Shown in pieces: positions 61,668 to 64,000 of a DNA stretch of 64,000 nucleotides (the first letter of the stretch is position 1; every line of letters begins with the position of its first letter). The stretch is from Bacteroidota bacterium (lineage in GTDB: Bacteria > Bacteroidota > Bacteroidia > B-17B0 > Aurantibacillaceae), in NCBI GenBank assembly GCA_019638705.1, contig JAHBTI010000014.1, forward strand, positions 1-64,000. The letters run 5' to 3'. The notes beneath the pieces were generated by a model. It made no database searches, was not told the origin of the DNA, and saw nothing but the letters and a program-made list of their open reading frames with translations. A program made the position numbers and the translations under genes.

Positions 61668-62321
61668 CTACGGTATATTCATATACTTATGCGTTTGCAA
61701 GCTGATTGACCACTTCGGGTTTTGTTTTACATACTCAATAATTATCGGCAGCAGTTGCGCGTGTTTGCTCCATTCGGGTTGCAGGTACAAATAACAATTT
61801 TCGTTTACGTTTTGCGCCTGTTCTTCTGCCCATTTAAAATCGTGTTGGTTAAAGATGATTACTTTCAGTTCGTTTGCTTTTTTAAAAACTTGGGGCAATG
61901 GTGGCATCGTTTTTTTCGGCGAAAGGCAAATCCAGTCCCAGTTTCCGGACAGGGCGTAAGCACCCGAAGTTTCAATAAAGGTTTCCATGTTTTTTTCTTT
62001 CAGGCGTTTGGTCAGGTAATCTAAATTGTAAATCAAAGGCTCGCCGCCTGTAACCACCACGCTTTGCGCTTTCCAAGCCATTACGTTTTCAATTATTTTA
62101 TCGGTTGGTGTTAAAGGGTGAATGTTTGCATTCCAGCTTTCTTTTACATCGCACCAATGGCAACCCACATCGCAGCCGCCCAAGCGAATAAAATACGCAG
62201 CCTTTCCTGTATTAAATCCTTCGCCCTGAATGGTGTAAAACTCTTCCATTAAAGGCAGAAGTTTTCCTGCGTTTAACAGGGCTTGGTCTTCGGAGTTTAC
62301 GTTTTGTAATTTGTATTCCAC
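61668..62321 (-). CDS. queE: 7-carboxy-7-deazaguanine synthase (radical SAM)
   Basis: 217 residues from a GTG at 62321; a farther ATG at 62375 lies in the repeat at 62346-62432 and would add an unrelated hydrophobic lead. The radical SAM cluster motif is C-x3-C-x2-C in 'GGCDVGCHWCDVKESW'. 'PLMEEFYTIQGEGFNTGKAA' and 'VVVTGGEPLIYNLD' are typical. It makes the 7-deazaguanine core in queuosine biosynthesis. Confidence 0.93.
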   Translation of the reverse strand: MEYKLQNVNSEDQALLNAGKLLPLMEEFYTIQGEGFNTGKAAYFIRLGGCDVGCHWCDVKESWNANIHPLTPTDKIIENVMAWKAQSVVVTGGEPLIYNLDYLTKRLKEKNMETFIETSGAYALSGNWDWICLSPKKTMPPLPQVFKKANELKVIIFNQHDFKWAEEQAQNVNENCYLYLQPEWSKHAQLLPIIIEYVKQNPKWSISLQTHKYMNIP

Positions 62322-62345
62322 AGGGCGCAAAAGTACAGATAAGAT

Positions 62346-62432
62346 AAGTAACATTGAACATTGATAATTGAACATTGAAAATGTATTAACGTAAAATGTT
62401 CAATGTTACTTTTTCAATTATCAATGTTCAAT
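62346..62432. repeat. Inverted repeat, AGTAACATTGAACA type, between queE and bshA
   Basis: AAGTAACATTGAACATTGAT and ATCAATGTTCAATTT/TTCAATGTTACTT arms; same family as 45782-45873. Lies in the divergent promoter region. Confidence 0.75.
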
Positions 62433-62455
62433 TTCTAATTTGTAATTTAGCACTT

Positions 62456-63577
62456 ATGAATATCGGTATGGTTTGCTTCCCAACCTATGGCGGAAGCGGG
62501 GTTGTAGCCACAGAACTTGGCATTGCGCTTGCAAACAAAGGACACAAAGTTCATTTTATGTCTTACTCTCAACCGTTTCGTTTGAGTTTGTTCAACGAAA
62601 ATTTGTTTTATCACGAATTTAATGTGAATGATTATCCCCTGTTTGAATACCAACCTTACGAAAGTGTGCTGGCAAGCAAAATTGTAGATGTGGCAATGTA
62701 TGAGCATTTAGATGTGCTGCACGTTCACTACGCTATTCCGCACGCTTCGGTGGCGTATATGGCGCAGCAAATTTTAAAATCAAAAAAAATAAGCCTGCCT
62801 TACATTACCACCCTGCACGGCACAGACATTACGCTCGTGGGGCGCGACCCTGCCTTTGAACCTGTTATCCGTTTTTCGCTTAATCACAGCAACGCCATTA
62901 CGGCGGTGAGCGAAAGTCTGCGGAAAGATACTTTGAGTATGTTTAAAATTGACAACAAAATTTCGGTTATTCCCAATTTTATAAACATTAAAGACTACGC
63001 AAGCAAAGACCATTGCATAAAGCGAAAATACGCGCCAAACGGCGAAAAAATAGTGGTTCACATCAGTAATTTTCGCAAAGTGAAACGTGTGGAAGATGTG
63101 ATTGAAATTTTTGCGCAGATAAAAAACGCGCTTCCCGCAAAACTAATTTTGGTGGGCGACGGACCTGAACGCCTTGCGGTGGAAGGCTTGGCAAGGCAAC
63201 TCAACGTTTACCACGATGTAACGTTTTTGGGGAAAATTACCGACCCTAAAGAATTTTTAAGCGTGGCAGATTTGTTTTTACTGCCCTCTGAAACCGAAAG
63301 TTTTGGTTTGGCGGCTTTGGAAGCTATGGCAATGAAAGTACCTGTTATCAGCAGCAACAGCGGCGGACTGCCCGAAGTAAATATTGACGGAAAGACAGGT
63401 TTTTTAAGCAATGTTGGCGATGTAAACGACATGGCAGCTAACGCCATAAAAATTTTAAGCAGCGACAAACTGCACCAAACGTTTAGAAAAAATGCTTTTG
63501 CTCAGGCTCAAAAATTTGACATTGAAAAAATTTTACCGATGTACGAAAATTTGTATCAGCAGGTGTATAAAGGATAA
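62456..63577 (+). CDS. bshA: N-acetyl-alpha-D-glucosaminyl L-malate synthase BshA
   Basis: 373 residues from the ATG at 62456; an earlier frame start lies in the repeat. GT4 glycosyltransferase: 'VCFPTYGGSGVVATELGIAL', 'LHVHYAIPHA', 'HISNFRKVKRVEDVI', 'LLPSETESFGLAALEAMA'. It makes GlcNAc-malate, the first step to bacillithiol. Bacillithiol occurs in Firmicutes and in many Bacteroidota. Confidence 0.95.
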   Translation: MNIGMVCFPTYGGSGVVATELGIALANKGHKVHFMSYSQPFRLSLFNENLFYHEFNVNDYPLFEYQPYESVLASKIVDVAMYEHLDVLHVHYAIPHASVAYMAQQILKSKKISLPYITTLHGTDITLVGRDPAFEPVIRFSLNHSNAITAVSESLRKDTLSMFKIDNKISVIPNFINIKDYASKDHCIKRKYAPNGEKIVVHISNFRKVKRVEDVIEIFAQIKNALPAKLILVGDGPERLAVEGLARQLNVYHDVTFLGKITDPKEFLSVADLFLLPSETESFGLAALEAMAMKVPVISSNSGGLPEVNIDGKTGFLSNVGDVNDMAANAIKILSSDKLHQTFRKNAFAQAQKFDIEKILPMYENLYQQVYKG

Positions 63578-63582
63578 CTCCA

Positions 63583-63999
63583 TTACTGCTTGGGCATACG
63601 CACAAAAAACGAAAAGCCGTTTTTCTCATACAACTTGGTGAGTTCTTTGTTTGCCGTTATTTCCCACTCGTCTTTTGTTTTTGAAACAATGTAAGCAGGA
63701 CGGTCAATTTTTCCGCTTTGCATCCAAATGCTGTTGGCGGTAGAAAAACTTGAAAACCGCGAATAGCCCTGCTCTTCCATAACATTTAACTGTTTTTCAA
63801 TAAACGACATTTGGTCAGGGTTTGTATAATCACCGGGCAAACGGTTTGAATAAAAAATATACGCATAACTTTTAAAGCGGTGCGTTTCCACATAGCAGTT
63901 TTGTTTGGCACATTCCCTGTAAAACTCAATGGCAGCGTGCTGCGTGTATTGTTCTGCTTTTGGGATAATGAGTGCAATGCCGAGGTAAACAAACAGTAA
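63583..63999 (-). CDS. Membrane glycosyltransferase (GT39/ArnT-like), 5' end beyond window
   Basis: 139 codons to the right edge. The C-terminal part of a TM glycosyltransferase: '...LLFVYLGIALIIPKAEQYTQHAAIEFYREC' ends a TM helix and starts the periplasmic tail, then 'HRFKSYAYIFYSNRLPGD' and a beta-rich end '...NGFSFFVRMPKQ'. This is the pattern of Bacteroidota GT39/PMT-type proteins. A GTG at 63891 is internal and not the start. Tail to tail with bshA. Confidence 0.7.
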   Translation of the reverse strand, partial: LLFVYLGIALIIPKAEQYTQHAAIEFYRECAKQNCYVETHRFKSYAYIFYSNRLPGDYTNPDQMSFIEKQLNVMEEQGYSRFSSFSTANSIWMQSGKIDRPAYIVSKTKDEWEITANKELTKLYEKNGFSFFVRMPKQ

Positions 64000-64000
64000 A

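Noticed and set aside
62322-62375. ATG start of queE at 62375
   Set aside because: The extra residues come from a dispersed repeat and are absent from the QueE family pattern.

Overview
The window is chromosomal DNA of a Bacteroidota bacterium, probably near the Chitinophagales/Sphingobacteriales. The evidence is several secreted proteins ending in type IX secretion (T9SS) sorting domains, promoters of the TTG-N19-TAnnTTTG type, a bacillithiol gene (bshA), and a rplM-rpsI-rpsB-tsf block next to a short RpoD of about 284 residues. Many palindromic intergenic repeats of several families are scattered through it.

Layout. 1-3939: a T9SS adhesin running off the left edge and a T9SS protein with an S74 chaperone domain. 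4222-14936: mostly housekeeping (ruvB, tsf, rpsB, rpsI, rplM, a di-haem peroxidase, lipoproteins, rpoD, cold-shock proteins, a DEAD-box helicase), with a decayed fatty-acid desaturase and a cluster of REP-like palindromes. 14997-17327: a T9SS beta-propeller/FN3 protein, then tRNA-Asp. 17590-57690: an accessory region of about 40 kb bounded by tRNA-Asp on the left and by a large serine recombinase plus tRNA-Ser on the right. A 47-bp sequence (44/47 identical) occurs at both ends in the same orientation. 57728-64000: tRNA-Ser, rimM, pyrG, pyrH, a PIN toxin with a 50-residue partner, queE, bshA and a truncated membrane glycosyltransferase.

The accessory region contains (a) a HigBA toxin-antitoxin pair and an AT-rich membrane protein that may be a defence gene; (b) a compact 19-kb block, 21.7-40.7 kb, with about 20 genes nearly all on the minus strand; (c) three T9SS adhesins of 829, 780 and 1964 residues; (d) a four-gene signalling cassette (small protein, six-TM protein, histidine kinase, REC-cupin-AraC regulator); (e) the recombinase operon behind a palindrome-rich AT leader.

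Block (b) is the most unusual part. It has a methyltransferase/Strawberry-notch helicase of 1609 residues, a RecA-like ATPase, two cell-wall enzymes (amidase_2 and a YkuD-like protein), a peptidoglycan-binding protein, two proteins with annexin-like repeats, a transglutaminase-like protein, an LEA14-like protein, and a run of small beta-rich proteins including a capsid candidate followed by a strong terminator. At least ten products have a single hydrophobic segment. It has no recognisable portal, large terminase, tail or conjugation genes. My working interpretation is an integrated tailless, membrane-containing virus or a derived particle-forming element. This is inference; structure prediction of the beta-rich proteins would be decisive.
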